Shown: one piece after another, positions 1 to 7,712 of the stretch
How positions within the stretch are numbered: the stretch's first letter is position 1
How the letters are laid out: each line of letters opens with the position of its first letter
From: Thermococcus celericrescens
Lineage (GTDB): Archaea > Methanobacteriota_B > Thermococci > Thermococcales > Thermococcaceae
NCBI RefSeq assembly: GCF_001484195.1
Contig: NZ_LLYW01000013.1
Span: 1 to 64,000 of the forward strand
DNA: 64,000 nt
Direction: 5' to 3'
Made by a program: the position numbers and the translations under genes
Notes under the pieces: model-generated
The model's input: the letters and a program-made list of their open reading frames with translations, nothing else
Told to the model about the DNA's origin: nothing
Database searches by the model: none

Positions 1-615
1 ACCTACACCACCCAGCTCACCGTCCTGACCATGCTCACCATCGAGCTCGCGAGGGTTCTCGGAACGGCGGATGAGGCGTACCTCTCCTCCCTGGAGGACG
101 GCCTTCAGAGGGTTCCCGACCTCGTGGAGAGCGTCCTTAAGCACGACGCTGCCCTCAGGGAACTCGCCGAGAGTCTCGCGGATAGGAGGGACTTCTTCTA
201 CATTGGAAGGGGCATAAACGTGCCAACCGCCCTCGAAGGGGCTCTCAAGCTCAAGGAGATAAGCTACATCCACGCCGAAGGTCTCAGTGCGGGCGAGCTG
301 AAGCACGGCCCGCTGGCCCTCCTCGAAGAGGGCGTCCCGGTCGTCGCGGTGGCCCCGAGCGGGAAGACCTTCGACAAGATGGTGGGCAACGTGGAGGAGT
401 CAAGGGCGAGGGGAGCGTTCATAATCGGCCTGGGGGACAGGGAGGAGCTGAGGCGCGTCTCCAGCGCCTTTATCGAGATGCCCGGTATCGACGAACTGCT
501 AACCCCCATCGTATACATCATACCGCTCCAGCTCATCGCATATCACCTGGCGGTTTTGAGGGGCAACGACCCCGACAAGCCGAGAAACCTGGCAAAGTCC
601 GTTACCGTTGAATGA
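1..615 (+). CDS. glmS: Glutamine-fructose-6-phosphate aminotransferase, C-terminal part (5' truncated by window)
   Basis: The frame is open from base 1 and ends with TGA at 613-615, so only about 204 C-terminal residues are seen. They form a sugar isomerase (SIS) domain: a YIGRG segment, the stretch [12 protein letters not shown], then [10 protein letters not shown], and the family's typical end [13 protein letters not shown]. GlmS makes glucosamine-6-phosphate from fructose-6-phosphate and glutamine in the cytoplasm, feeding amino-sugar and glycan synthesis. The next gene, aglB, starts 11 bp after the stop, which suggests one transcript linking sugar precursor supply to protein N-glycosylation. 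The N-terminal glutaminase domain lies outside the window. Confidence 0.93.
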   Translation, partial: TYTTQLTVLTMLTIELARVLGTADEAYLSSLEDGLQRVPDLVESVLKHDAALRELAESLADRRDFFYIGRGINVPTALEGALKLKEISYIHAEGLSAGELKHGPLALLEEGVPVVAVAPSGKTFDKMVGNVEESRARGAFIIGLGDREELRRVSSAFIEMPGIDELLTPIVYIIPLQLIAYHLAVLRGNDPDKPRNLAKSVTVE

Positions 616-625
616 GGTGATCCGG

Positions 626-3490
626 ATGGTGAAAACAGAAATTAAGGAGAAGCGGAAGAAGAAAGGGGAAAACACTCCCCTCCCCGGATACTATCAAAAG
701 TTCAAAAGTTACGGCCTTCCGCTGATAGCACTCCTGCTCGCGTATCTGGGCTTCAAACTGAGGAACATAACCTCCAACTACAAGACCTTCCTTGACCCAG
801 ATACGTTCTTTCACTACGAGATGTACAGGCAGGCTATAACTGAGTGGATTCCCCAGTATTTCGCCTACGCCGACCCGCCGGCGGGAGTAAAAGCAGGCGG
901 CTACCTCGGTCTCTACACAGTCCAGGCAATATTTTACAAAATCGTATCCATATTCGGCTACGACCAGCTGGGAGCGTTCAAGCTCTGGCCGCCCTTCGTC
1001 GGAGCGATGACCATCGTGGCAGTGTACCTCCTTGGAAGGAAGCTCCACTCCAACTGGGCGGGCCTCTGGGCGGCGGCCTTCATGATGTTCTCCTACGCCA
1101 ACTTCAGCAAGACTTACTCCGGCAACAACCGCGGTGAAGGACCGTTCATGATGTTCTTCCTCTATGCGGTATTCTTCCTGCTGGTCTACCTCGACGAGAG
1201 GAAGTGGAACCCGAAGAAAATCCTCTCAGGTGTCCTGTTCCTGCTGACGAGCGTTCTCTACATGGCGGTCTGGACCGGAAGCCAGTTCGGTGTCGGAATT
1301 CTGCTCCTCTTCGCAGGGCTTACCGTGGTGGTATTCTTCACCTTCGGAATGATGGATGTCCTCAGGAGGTTCGTCAGGGACTTTTTCCCACTCTTTGGGC
1401 TCTCTCTTGTTATTGGACTAGTGTTCTCGTACACCAGGCTAGTGGGCATCAGAAGCTTCCTCGTGTTTGCTATTGAGGGCCTTGTAGCCCTGAGCGCTCT
1501 TGTCGCAATAATGATCTACGGCGAGCGGGTAGGCCTCAACTACTCTGACAAGAAGCACCGGTTTGGAACCATCATCGCCATAGCGATCCTTGGGTTCCTA
1601 GCGTTCTACGGATACTTTGGCAGGGACCTCCTCAAGTTCCTCGGCGGCGCCACCCAGTCGAATCCACTCTACCAGACCGTTGCCGAGCTCGCGAAAACGG
1701 ACTGGAAAACCATAGCGGCATACTACAGCGTCAAGAGCAATGACGCCATAATCTTCATACTATCCGCCGTCGGATTCATCACAGTGGCTGCAAGGTTCGT
1801 GAGGAAGCTCGTCAAAAACGACCTGACCGGTCACAAGGAGATATTCCTAGTATCTTACTACGCGGGTTCCCTCTACCTTCTCCTGCTCGCGGTTCGCTTC
1901 GTGTTCCAGGCTTCGGGAGCCATACTCCTCCTCGCGGGCGTTGCAATCGGCGAGGCGTTCCTCTTCGTGGAGACCATGAAGGAGAGCGCCACAACCAAGG
2001 CCCTCTACGCGGTACTTCTGATAATCCTCTTCCTGCCACTGCCCATCATTGGGGCCCAGTACACGGGAGACATCGCCAAAAGCACCGCCAAGGCCCAGGG
2101 TTCCGTCCCAGCCGAATGGATGAACACCCTGAACTGGCTGAAGGAGAACAGCCACCCGCTCGACAGCGCCACGAGCTGGTGGGACTACGGCTACTGGATT
2201 GAGTCAAGCCTCCTCAGTCACAGGCGCTCCGCCACCGACGGCGGTCACGCATACGACAGACGCTACATAGTCGCGGACTTCTTCTCCCACTACGGCAACG
2301 AGAGCGAGCAGGACTTCGAGGCCTGGGAGCTGAACTACATGATAGTCTGGCAGCAGGACATCTACAAGTTCAACGCCATAAGCTACCTCGGCGGTGCGAT
2401 AAACTACTACGAATACAGCCACATCCCGATGTTCCAGGTCGTGCCAATGCAGTACGTTAAGTACGCCAACGAGAGTGGAAAGACGGTTGTCTACCTTAAG
2501 ACGGCCGCGGGTGACAAGCAGCCAGCGATGACAGTGGATCTGGCCAGGGGACAGATTATTCAGGGCAGGGGAGACATTCCGTACGTCCTCTATCTCTTCG
2601 GCAACTATGGCATTCTGGCGTACCACAAGATAGCCTTCAGCAACTTTGTCAGGCTCGTGTTCCATATGCCGTACTCCCTCGAGCCGTGGGATGCTCAGAA
2701 GCTCTTCGCCAACTTCAAGCCGGTCCACAACGACGAAGGCGTCTCAACCTACGAGTTCAGGCCATTCGCTGTGTATAGAATCGATCGGTACGAGAACGGC
2801 ACCTGGAAGACATTCTACAGCACTATGGGCGGAGGAAAACTCCCGCTCGGAGAGCAGAAGCTCAGACTCTGGATTTCGGCCTTCGGCAGGGACGTCAAGG
2901 ACGCAGCCCTGGTCTTCGAGGCATACAACGGAACCGAGCTCATCAAGAGGGAGACCCTCGCTGAGGGCCTCGGCATAAACCACCTCAACGAGACCCCCGT
3001 GGAGGTCAGCCTCTTTGTCCCGAACGCCACCAAGTACCGCTTTGTCCTAATCCAGGACGGTCCCGTTGGAGTGCTCAACGGCGAGCCGAGGGTAAACGGG
3101 AAGGTCGCCAATCCAACCTACCTCTTGGGTGAAGGCCAGAGTGGTCAGCTCGAGCTCAAAGCCGCGTTCAGAAAGGACTACAGCAATGTGCAGCTTGCAC
3201 TCAGGGCGAGCATAGTTTACTACGTCGCCCCCAACGGCAAGGACATCTATCAGGATAAGTTCTATCTAGAACCCCACCAGGACATCATAACCTACGTTCC
3301 GGTCAAGGAGCTGAGCGTCAAGGCCGGTGACAACGTGATAACGGCGCAGGCTTCGATGCCGTCCGATGTGTTCAGTGCATACATCGAGAAGCTCTACCAG
3401 AAGTACGGTGAGGACAAGGTTGTCATAGTCAAGAAGCGCGTGGAGCCGGTGTTCATAACGAAGAAGGAGTACGTAATCTGGGAGGGCTGA
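626..3490 (+). CDS. aglB: Dolichyl-phosphooligosaccharide protein glycotransferase AglB (STT3 family)
   Basis: This 954-residue membrane enzyme transfers lipid-linked oligosaccharide to Asn in N-X-S/T sequons on the outer face of the membrane. The N-terminal half is a multi-span domain with an acidic DPD motif (about residues 57-59, first loop). The signature WWDYG, which recognises the sequon's +2 Ser/Thr, is at about 518-522, followed by a soluble beta-rich C-terminal domain. I use ATG 626 because GAGGTGAT lies just upstream; an in-frame TTG at 608 overlaps the glmS stop and is less likely. Length and layout fit the long AglB paralogue of Thermococcales. Many predicted secreted proteins of the integrated element are rich in sequons and would be its substrates (inference). 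Confidence 0.96.
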   Translation: MVKTEIKEKRKKKGENTPLPGYYQKFKSYGLPLIALLLAYLGFKLRNITSNYKTFLDPDTFFHYEMYRQAITEWIPQYFAYADPPAGVKAGGYLGLYTVQAIFYKIVSIFGYDQLGAFKLWPPFVGAMTIVAVYLLGRKLHSNWAGLWAAAFMMFSYANFSKTYSGNNRGEGPFMMFFLYAVFFLLVYLDERKWNPKKILSGVLFLLTSVLYMAVWTGSQFGVGILLLFAGLTVVVFFTFGMMDVLRRFVRDFFPLFGLSLVIGLVFSYTRLVGIRSFLVFAIEGLVALSALVAIMIYGERVGLNYSDKKHRFGTIIAIAILGFLAFYGYFGRDLLKFLGGATQSNPLYQTVAELAKTDWKTIAAYYSVKSNDAIIFILSAVGFITVAARFVRKLVKNDLTGHKEIFLVSYYAGSLYLLLLAVRFVFQASGAILLLAGVAIGEAFLFVETMKESATTKALYAVLLIILFLPLPIIGAQYTGDIAKSTAKAQGSVPAEWMNTLNWLKENSHPLDSATSWWDYGYWIESSLLSHRRSATDGGHAYDRRYIVADFFSHYGNESEQDFEAWELNYMIVWQQDIYKFNAISYLGGAINYYEYSHIPMFQVVPMQYVKYANESGKTVVYLKTAAGDKQPAMTVDLARGQIIQGRGDIPYVLYLFGNYGILAYHKIAFSNFVRLVFHMPYSLEPWDAQKLFANFKPVHNDEGVSTYEFRPFAVYRIDRYENGTWKTFYSTMGGGKLPLGEQKLRLWISAFGRDVKDAALVFEAYNGTELIKRETLAEGLGINHLNETPVEVSLFVPNATKYRFVLIQDGPVGVLNGEPRVNGKVANPTYLLGEGQSGQLELKAAFRKDYSNVQLALRASIVYYVAPNGKDIYQDKFYLEPHQDIITYVPVKELSVKAGDNVITAQASMPSDVFSAYIEKLYQKYGEDKVVIVKKRVEPVFITKKEYVIWEG

Positions 3491-3496
3491 GCCCTC

Positions 3497-3901
3497 CTAA
3501 TCCCTGACTATTTTTATCCCTCCTATGCCCCTAAGTCCGCTCTTCTCCGCGGTCCTCACAACCCCTGGCAGGAACCGAACCTTCGGCCGCAGCACGAGCG
3601 CCTCCACCTCTCTGAAGCCCAGCTTCCAGAGGGCAAAGGCCCTGTGGTGGCCGTCGAGGATATAGTAGCGCCTCCCGTAGGGTATGACTGTTATCGGGGC
3701 ATCGTACCCGTGTTTTATCTCCTCCAGCACCACGAGAAGCTTCACCTCACTGAGCTCCGCCTGTGTTGGGACGAGAAGCTCCACGGGCAGGAAAGAATAC
3801 TCCATCTCAAAATCGATACCGTAGGCCGCCCTGTATTCGTTCATTATGTGCTCCGCGCGTTTAAACGCCTCCTCCCGGGTTATGAGCCGTATCCTCCTCA
3901 A
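3497..3901 (-). CDS. ParB/Srx-like domain protein
   Basis: A 134-residue protein with the segment YYILDGHHRAFALWKLG, the ParB N-terminal nuclease/Srx-like signature (DGHHR), with a preceding basic and hydrophobic region. Function is unknown. Relatives in archaea are small stand-alone ParB-like or sulfiredoxin-like proteins rather than partition proteins. I place the start at a TTG (3899-3901) whose bases overlap the TGA of the upstream methyltransferase gene and which follows a GGAGG stretch. An in-frame start at 3958 would give 153 residues but overlaps the methyltransferase by 60 bp. It ends 6 bp from the convergent aglB stop. Confidence 0.7.
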   Translation of the reverse strand: MRRIRLITREEAFKRAEHIMNEYRAAYGIDFEMEYSFLPVELLVPTQAELSEVKLLVVLEEIKHGYDAPITVIPYGRRYYILDGHHRAFALWKLGFREVEALVLRPKVRFLPGVVRTAEKSGLRGIGGIKIVRD

Positions 3902-4569
3902 ACCTTCCTCCCCCTGACCGCCACGAACGCCGCAAGGTTCCTGCATTTCCTGTGGCACTTCCTGTCCGTTCCCTCGGCCAGTCCCGTGAAGGGCCAGAAC
4001 GAGGGGAAGAATATTACCCCCGCACTCTCAACCTCCCCGAATCCCGCCCCCAGGAGGAGCTCCTCAAGCTCGCTGGGAGTGTAAAAGCGAGCATAGCGGT
4101 AGGCTGTTTCAACGAAGAGGCTTTTAAGCCGTTTGAAGAGGAACCATACGCTGCGTCCGTTCATGGTGCCGATGACCGCCTCACCCCCCGGCCTCAGGAC
4201 GCGGTAAATTTCGGAGATGACGTTTTCCGGCTCGTGGATGAACTCGAACATCGTGACGCTCAGAACGAGGTCAAAGCTCCCATCCGGAAACGGCAGGCTG
4301 TAGGCGTCTCCTCTGACGCAGTTCAGGCCCTTCGAGCGCGCTACCCTCAGCATCCCCTCGCTGGCGTCGAGGCCGACGACGTCGAAGCCCATTCTTTTGA
4401 GCTCCAGGGTATAGTTCCCGGTCCCGCAGCCGAGGTCGAGGGCCCTTCCCCTTCTGGTCCGCAGCATGGAGAATATCAGCCACTTCTCCGTTCTGTCCAC
4501 GTAGCGGCCCGTCTTCGTCCGGTACCACCCGTCGTAGCGTTCGGCTATCCTGTCAAAGTACTCGACCAT
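3898..4569 (-). CDS. Class I SAM-dependent methyltransferase (ubiE/type 11-like)
   Basis: A 223-residue protein with SAM motif I LDLGCGTGNY (about 44-53), motif II VVGLDAS, the acidic GDAYSLPFPDGSFDLV segment and VLRPGG, typical of Methyltransf_11. The substrate cannot be told from sequence. It is the middle of a minus-strand run (MoaD-like, MTH1187-like, this gene, ParB-like) with junctions of 0-4 bp, so probably one operon. The C-terminus is rich in Cys and basic residues (TDRKCHRKCRN), which is unusual for the family and could be a small metal site. Confidence 0.85.
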   Translation of the reverse strand: MVEYFDRIAERYDGWYRTKTGRYVDRTEKWLIFSMLRTRRGRALDLGCGTGNYTLELKRMGFDVVGLDASEGMLRVARSKGLNCVRGDAYSLPFPDGSFDLVLSVTMFEFIHEPENVISEIYRVLRPGGEAVIGTMNGRSVWFLFKRLKSLFVETAYRYARFYTPSELEELLLGAGFGEVESAGVIFFPSFWPFTGLAEGTDRKCHRKCRNLAAFVAVRGRKV

Positions 4570-4851
4570 TCAGACGCCCACCTTGCCCTCGATTGTCGGC
4601 GGCTTATCAATGCGGTCGTCGATTTTGAGGCTTATCACGACGCGCTTTGCCCCCGCTTCCAGAATCGCCCTGTGGCATCTCTCAACCAGTTCGAGAATCT
4701 CATCCACCGGGCCCTCCACCACCGTCCCCATTGGACAGACCCTGTACTTCAGTCCGCTGGAGGCTATAACGTCGATAACCGGACGCAGGTACTCCCCGAC
4801 GCTGGGACTCTCCGTGCCGAGCGGGAAGAGGCAGAGCTCCGCGACCGCCAT
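4570..4851 (-). CDS. MTH1187/YkoF-like family protein
   Basis: A 93-residue protein of the MTH1187 family (formerly UPF0045/DUF77): AELCLFPLGT near the N-terminus, YRVCPMGTVVEG in the middle and VISLKIDDR near the end. Relatives form ferredoxin-like tetramers and some bind thiamin or its precursors. It begins right after the stop of the MoaD-like gene (start ATG at 4851) and ends just before the methyltransferase ATG, so it is translationally packed in the same operon. Confidence 0.85.
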   Translation of the reverse strand: MAVAELCLFPLGTESPSVGEYLRPVIDVIASSGLKYRVCPMGTVVEGPVDEILELVERCHRAILEAGAKRVVISLKIDDRIDKPPTIEGKVGV

Positions 4852-5133
4852 TCAACCACCCCCCGCGGGAGGGAATATGTGAACCACATCCTCCTCACTC
4901 AGCTCGGTATCGAGGCCCTTGAGGTGAAAAACGTTGTGGCCGTTGACGAGGACCATGCCGTCTATGGGCTTATCCGGGCCGACGCGGGGCGTTCCAAGGA
5001 GCTGCTTCTTTATCTCTGGGGTATAATGTTCGGCAAGGTAATCTATGAGCTCGCGGACGGTCCTCACCCCGTGAACCTCAACCTTCCGCCTGCCGATTAT
5101 CTCGCGGAACGTGGCATAGAACATGACCTTCAT
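4852..5133 (-). CDS. MoaD/ThiS-like ubiquitin-fold sulfur carrier (SAMP-like)
   Basis: A 93-residue beta-grasp protein ending in Gly-Gly after FPPAGG, the hallmark of MoaD/ThiS sulfur carriers whose C-terminus is adenylated and thiocarboxylated. It may serve molybdopterin synthesis or act as an archaeal small modifier. moaC lies 2 kb away in this window. An in-frame GTG at 5142 is possible, but ATG 5133 has AGGTGA five bases upstream and gives the usual MKVMFYATFRE start. Confidence 0.85.
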   Translation of the reverse strand: MKVMFYATFREIIGRRKVEVHGVRTVRELIDYLAEHYTPEIKKQLLGTPRVGPDKPIDGMVLVNGHNVFHLKGLDTELSEEDVVHIFPPAGGG

Positions 5134-5195
5134 CTGGGTCACCTAGGGGAGGTTGGACAAAAACCCTTAAAGTGATTTCGCCGTAGAACTATCAA

Positions 5196-5945
5196 ATGAC
5201 AGTACTAACCGTTGAACCCCCCGAGTACTATCCCGTGGTCGAAAAACTCTTCGCTGGGAACATCCGGGACGCCCTCGAAACCCTAGGCGTGGAGCTCGTG
5301 GGTATGAAAGTCGGCGTGAAGCCGGTTGGGAGGGTCATAAAGCTGGCATTCCTCTTCGAAATCCGCAGGCCCGAGACGTTTCTTCCCGGCGAGCTGGACT
5401 CGATAATATCGGGCCTCCTTGAGAAGCTAGCCGAGGACGCCACCCGCACGTTTGGGAGGCTGTACGACGCCAGGTTTCAGGTGGCGGGATTCAGAACCAT
5501 AGAGGCAGCCAGAAAGCCGCGGAAGGAAGAAGTCAGCCTCGTGGTAAGCTGCCCCGACGATATCAGGAGGACGATAGAACGACTGGGGAAGGGACTTGTA
5601 ATCTACCTGAAGGACAAGCGGGTTGAATTTTCCACCATCACGTTAACAATGCCCGTGGATGGAAGGCCCAAACTGACGATCACTCTGCTCGTTCCGGAGA
5701 AAAAGTCACCGCATGATAAAGAGGCCCTCGCAAGGGAGCTTGAACGCAAAGCAACCTCCTACCTCAGAACCCTCAACGCGGGATACATATCCGTGGAGGC
5801 CAAGGTTCTGGATCCAGGCGACAAGAAGATAGGGGTAATCATGAAAAAGCTCGACGAGATAGAAAAGGAAGCGGAGGAACTTTCAAGGATGGACGATATA
5901 AGGGAGCTTATGAGCGTCCTTGGAAAAGGGACTCCCGAGAGCTGA
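5196..5945 (+). CDS. Hypothetical protein (Thermococcales-type), about 249 aa
   Basis: I do not recognise a family. The 249 residues are charged, with no signal peptide or membrane segment. They look like two alpha/beta halves (about 1-110 and 111-200) followed by a helical, acidic tail with KKLDEIEKEAEELSRMDD that probably forms a coiled coil. The start is ATG 5196. The 3' end overlaps the convergent adk gene by 38 bp. Confidence 0.75.
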   Translation: MTVLTVEPPEYYPVVEKLFAGNIRDALETLGVELVGMKVGVKPVGRVIKLAFLFEIRRPETFLPGELDSIISGLLEKLAEDATRTFGRLYDARFQVAGFRTIEAARKPRKEEVSLVVSCPDDIRRTIERLGKGLVIYLKDKRVEFSTITLTMPVDGRPKLTITLLVPEKKSPHDKEALARELERKATSYLRTLNAGYISVEAKVLDPGDKKIGVIMKKLDEIEKEAEELSRMDDIRELMSVLGKGTPES

Positions 5946-6582
5946 TGTAATCCAGAAGAGGACGTATCCTCTTCCACACCTCCTCGACTCCCCCGTTTCC
6001 TTCTATCCTAACGTATATCCCCTTTCCCCGGTAGAATTTTATTATGGGCTCCATGTTTTTCGTGTATATGCTGTATCTGCGCTCAACGATTTCAGGCATA
6101 TCATCTTTTCTCTGAACCAGCCGCCCCCCGCAAAGGTTGCATATACCTTCCCGCTTTGGTGGATTGAACCTAACGTGATAGACGGCACCGCAGTTGGAGC
6201 ATATCCTCCTGCCGGAAATCCTTTCGATGCTTGTTTTCAGGTCTATGAATATCTCCATCGCAAGGTCAAGCTTGATGCCGTGATCGTAGAGGTAATTCTC
6301 AAGGGTTATCACTTGTTCGGGGGTTCTGGGGTACCCATCGAGGATAAAGTTGCTCCTCTGCCTGCGGAGCTTTGATATTATTAGAGTGTTCACTATCGTG
6401 TCGGGTATCAGCTCACCCCTCGATAGGTAGTTGTCCATCTCAACGCCAAGGGCGGTTCTCTTTTCGATCTCCGAACGGATTATGTCCCCTGAGGAGATGT
6501 ACGTCAGACCGTAGCGCTCGACTATCCGTTTGGCATGGGTGCTCTTTCCACTCCCGGGAGGGCCAAAGAGGAGTATGTTCAC
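5908..6582 (-). CDS. adk: Adenylate kinase
   Basis: A 224-residue nucleotide kinase: P-loop FGPPGSGKST at residues 6-15, SSGDIIR, the DGYPRT AMP-binding motif, and a LID with two CxxC pairs (CSNC and CNLC) that should bind zinc. It interconverts ATP + AMP and 2 ADP. The start is ambiguous: GTG at 6582 gives the normal MNILLFGPPG and has GGTGGTG just upstream, while GTG at 6591 would add three residues. The 3' end overlaps the convergent hypothetical gene by 38 bp. Confidence 0.93.
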   Translation of the reverse strand: MNILLFGPPGSGKSTHAKRIVERYGLTYISSGDIIRSEIEKRTALGVEMDNYLSRGELIPDTIVNTLIISKLRRQRSNFILDGYPRTPEQVITLENYLYDHGIKLDLAMEIFIDLKTSIERISGRRICSNCGAVYHVRFNPPKREGICNLCGGRLVQRKDDMPEIVERRYSIYTKNMEPIIKFYRGKGIYVRIEGNGGVEEVWKRIRPLLDYISSRESLFQGRS

Positions 6583-6692
6583 GGACACCACCAGTGATTT
6601 TCTCTGTACTTCTTCATTGAAATATTTTTTGAGTCGTCCACTCCAACAAATTTAAATTTTCCTAGTACACAGATACTAACAGGTTGAGTACC

Positions 6693-7202
6693 ATGATAAT
6701 CGGGAGGTTCCTGAGCCCGAGCTATCACATAAGAGTTCTCAAACTCGACAAGTTCAAACCGGAGGAGATAGTTAATGGGTTCCGCCGGAGGGGCGCCCAC
6801 GTCTCCGAATTCCCGAGGGACATCGATATCGAACTCGCCATAGAGTCGTTCATGGCCTCGAGCTACGGGGACTACGTTTACGTGCTGAAGTTTCCGAAGG
6901 GCCGGCTGTTCCTGGCGAGGCACACCAAACGGCTTCATGAAAAGAAATGGCCAAATTCGGGGCGCTACATCGCCCGCGATGAGAACGGGCTTAAGCGCTT
7001 CCTTCTGAGGGAGGTCTCAAGGAAATCAATGGTCATTATAGAGGTGCCCCGCATCATCATCTGGGGTGCCGTGTGGTGGCTGGTCTGGAACTACTTTGAG
7101 AGGTATCCGCTCGGAACGTTCCTGCTGTTCTTCGTCGGTTTCTTCCTCGACGACCTCTCGAAGGTGTTGGAGTACTTCGTCCTAGGCCACTGCAGGGATT
7201 GA
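6693..7202 (+). CDS. Hypothetical protein with C-terminal membrane segments
   Basis: A 169-residue protein. A soluble N-terminal domain of about 110 residues contains [11 protein letters not shown] and ends in a basic patch; it is followed by two hydrophobic stretches ([19 protein letters not shown] and [13 protein letters not shown]) predicted to span the membrane. No family is recognised. ATG 6693 follows AGGTTGAG; a TTG at 6684 is an alternative. A TATA-like AATTTAAATTT lies near 6648-6658. The 3' end is overlapped for 112 bp by the extended moaC reading frame on the other strand. Confidence 0.7.
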   Translation: MIIGRFLSPSYHIRVLKLDKFKPEEIVNGFRRRGAHVSEFPRDIDIELAIESFMASSYGDYVYVLKFPKGRLFLARHTKRLHEKKWPNSGRYIARDENGLKRFLLREVSRKSMVIIEVPRIIIWGAVWWLVWNYFERYPLGTFLLFFVGFFLDDLSKVLEYFVLGHCRD

Positions 7203-7666
7203 TTCGCTCCCTTCACCTTCTCGACCACGTGAATACCCTCTATCATCGTGAACGGATATTGACCGTTCTCGTCCTTCTCAACGGCCTTGACCATGTCCCA
7301 TATCGTCAGCAGGGCGACGGTGACGCCGGTGAGGGCCTCCATCTCAACCCCGGTCTTGTAGGTGGCGCGAACCTCGCAGGTGGCTTCTATGTAGTCTTCA
7401 CCGAACTCGAATGAGATGTCAACGCCCGTGAGGGGTATCGGATGGCAGAGCGGAATCAGCTCGGGCGTTTTCTTAACGGCCAGGATTCCCGCTATCTGGG
7501 CCGTTGCGATAACGTTCCCCTTCTTCGTCTTCCCGGATTTTATCAGCTCGATGGTTTCGGGCTTCAGTTTTATCCTGCCCTTTGCCAATGCCCTCCTAAA
7601 AACCTCGTTCTTATGGCCTACCTCCACCATTTTAACGCCCTTTTCATCAACATGGGTCAACTCCAT
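7091..7666 (-). CDS. moaC: Cyclic pyranopterin monophosphate synthase MoaC with C-terminal extension
   Basis: MoaC converts the cyclic GTP-derived 3',8-cH2GTP into cPMP in molybdopterin synthesis. Signature segments are [25 protein letters not shown] and the active-site stretch [17 protein letters not shown]. The start ATG 7666 has GGAGG eight bases upstream. The enzyme normally ends at about 155-160 residues, right after the VEKVKG segment. Here the frame continues for roughly 38 more residues (basic and Ser/Asn-rich), antisense to the neighbouring gene, giving 191 residues. The tail looks like read-through into non-native frame rather than a domain. Confidence 0.9.
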   Translation of the reverse strand: MELTHVDEKGVKMVEVGHKNEVFRRALAKGRIKLKPETIELIKSGKTKKGNVIATAQIAGILAVKKTPELIPLCHPIPLTGVDISFEFGEDYIEATCEVRATYKTGVEMEALTGVTVALLTIWDMVKAVEKDENGQYPFTMIEGIHVVEKVKGANQSLQWPRTKYSNTFERSSRKKPTKNSRNVPSGYLSK

Positions 7667-7712
7667 CCCAAACGCCTCCGGGAATGATAGTGAATACAAA
7701 AACAGAAAGGAT

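Noticed and set aside
3952-5175. Long plus-strand open frame (407 codons)
   Set aside because: It is antisense to four recognised genes (methyltransferase, MTH1187-like, MoaD-like, ParB-like) and has no Shine-Dalgarno or protein-like signature.
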